NCBI RefSeq assembly: GCF_963855985.1
Contig: NC_087108.1
Span: forward strand, 13,162,001 to 13,226,000
From: Ostrinia nubilalis
Lineage: Eukaryota; Arthropoda; Insecta; Lepidoptera; Crambidae
Direction of reading: 5' to 3'
DNA: 64,000 nucleotides
The notes beneath the pieces are model-generated. The model saw only the letters and a program-made list of their open reading frames with translations. It was not told where the DNA came from and did no database searches. This document shows positions 62,791 through 64,000 of this stretch, piece after piece. Positions within the stretch are counted from its first letter, which is position 1. Each line of letters starts with the position of its first letter. Both the position numbers and the translations under genes were made by a program.

Positions 62791-64000
62791 TCGCGCATGA
62801 TGCGATTGACTCAGAGTATAATTTATGTATGTTGTTATTGTTGATGATAACTATTAGCGATTTTGCATCGGCTAAATCGCATTCAAAAATTTTAATTTCC
62901 GTAATTGTCGCTTACAAGTTGGATGGAACAACGCCGCTTCTTATAAAATCGGGAAAAAATCAAATGATACCGCGAGCTAAATACGTACAGCGCCATCTAG
63001 CGGTGTCGACTTTAAAACCGGTAGTAGATTAATTTGCAACTGCGTTACAACCTTTTCTCTAATTTTTAACGAGTAAGTTACCTCAAAAATTTGCTAAGTA
63101 AATGGGTATCTCTCTTCCTTTTGTTGAAGTCGGTTAATAATAATTCATTATAATAAGTTTCAAGCAGGTAATTCAAGTGGCAAAACTTAAAAAAAGTAAC
63201 TTGTTTTCTTGTCTATTAGCTTTCTGAAAAAGGTTGTAGTACGAGTCTATTTCCTTATTGGAAAATTCCTAGTCTGTAACACTCTTGCACTTTTTTCTTC
63301 GATTCCAGGCCATCCTACCACATTTGCAATGTACAGTCAGAGTTAGTCTTGGTTATATTCAAATATTTGCTATAATTTACTTTATGAAATACTTCACATG
63401 AAATTGTATTCACTAGTCAGGAAACATAATAATATGAGTTATGTCACTTACAGATCAGAGAGGGTCAACTCCAAAATGTTACAAAAATCTATTTAATTCG
63501 CTTATTATTTTTTGTACCCATTGGTTAAAATGGATTAGTGATAAAAGCAATGAGGCACAAGAAAATCGGTCACATTATTAAAGTTATTTTGTTCGTGGTT
63601 ACAGTAAAATGCTGACTACGTAATTGACTGTACTTTTCCGCCAGATCTAATCTCGATGTTTTCCGACCTAATTTTCCGCAAAAGCAACGGTTCAAAATTC
63701 GATTCTGTGCCATTTCCGCCCGTTTGGCTGTTTGATTTTATTACTGCCATTCGTTCTCAGTTCATTCTATCATTCATCGGTTTATTCTAACTCTCTTAGC
63801 TCGGAGTCCATATTAGAGGCGTAAGGTTAAAAGCTTTGACATTACAAACTGAATTCAGTAAGGCTACGTGTCGTCATAAACAATATTATTATCCCATGAA
63901 CTTCAAACTTTACCCGGTATTTATTTATTTATTTATTTATTTATAGGTACAACAACAGAATACAATCTCAAACATTTTTATAGAATAACATTAGTTTTTT
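62791..64000. other. Right edge of the window
   Basis: Contains a diverged repeat with GCGCCATCTAGCGGTGTCGA (62989-63008) and GAAGTCGGTTAATAA, and a (TTTA)n microsatellite at 63918-63943. No gene is recognised. Confidence 0.45.

Overview
The window looks like a piece of a moth or butterfly nuclear genome. The evidence is an intron-containing RpLP2 gene, many 3' fragments of an RTE-like LINE, the Lepidoptera-type interspersed repeat that ends in 'TTTATAATATTAGT', and AT-rich, repeat-packed intergenic DNA. No species can be assigned from sequence alone. Most of the 64 kb is transposon-derived, and the host genes fall into three groups.

(1) A cluster of intronless short-chain dehydrogenase/reductase (SDR) genes lies between 1.6 and 47.6 kb. 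Four are close paralogues on the + strand (4118, 10983, 43823, 46835). Two are more divergent and convergent (29872 +, 31396-32139 -). Two are wrecks (1664-1829 +, 5750-5981 -). Three of the close paralogues sit in copies of one duplicated segment (about 2530-5070, 8904-11815, 32783-44775). Different transposons have landed in each copy, so the other copies show the empty site. The third copy has swollen to 12 kb through a TA-flanked element and two nearly identical PIF/Harbinger transposons (33487-37434 and 39504-43454).

(2) RpLP2 (51067-53307, minus strand) has a good exon-intron structure. Two of its introns each hold a C/D-box snoRNA-like sequence with the same predicted 28S guide.

(3) A possible 5' part of an unrecognised gene starts near 54.6 kb with an exon at 58089-58155. 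Its remainder would lie beyond the window.

The most unusual region is 12.0-29.0 kb. A decayed ZMYM1-like (hAT-type) transposase gene on the minus strand is broken into three pieces. The breaks are two large elements of one unidentified family (12688-20002 and 20216-28595), in opposite orientation. They share termini beginning CGTCGG and have 4-bp target duplications (ATAT and CCAT). Removing the elements joins the hAT frame exactly at both sites. The first element contains a palindromic array of 17 tRNA-like genes in 297-bp units, nine on the minus strand and then eight on the plus strand, with Pol III A and B boxes and a T-run terminator. The second element lacks this block at the corresponding point and is instead filled with nested transposons.

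The left edge (1-1150) holds the end of an env-bearing LTR retroelement. From 59 to 64 kb only a hAT-type MITE and scattered repeat fragments are visible.
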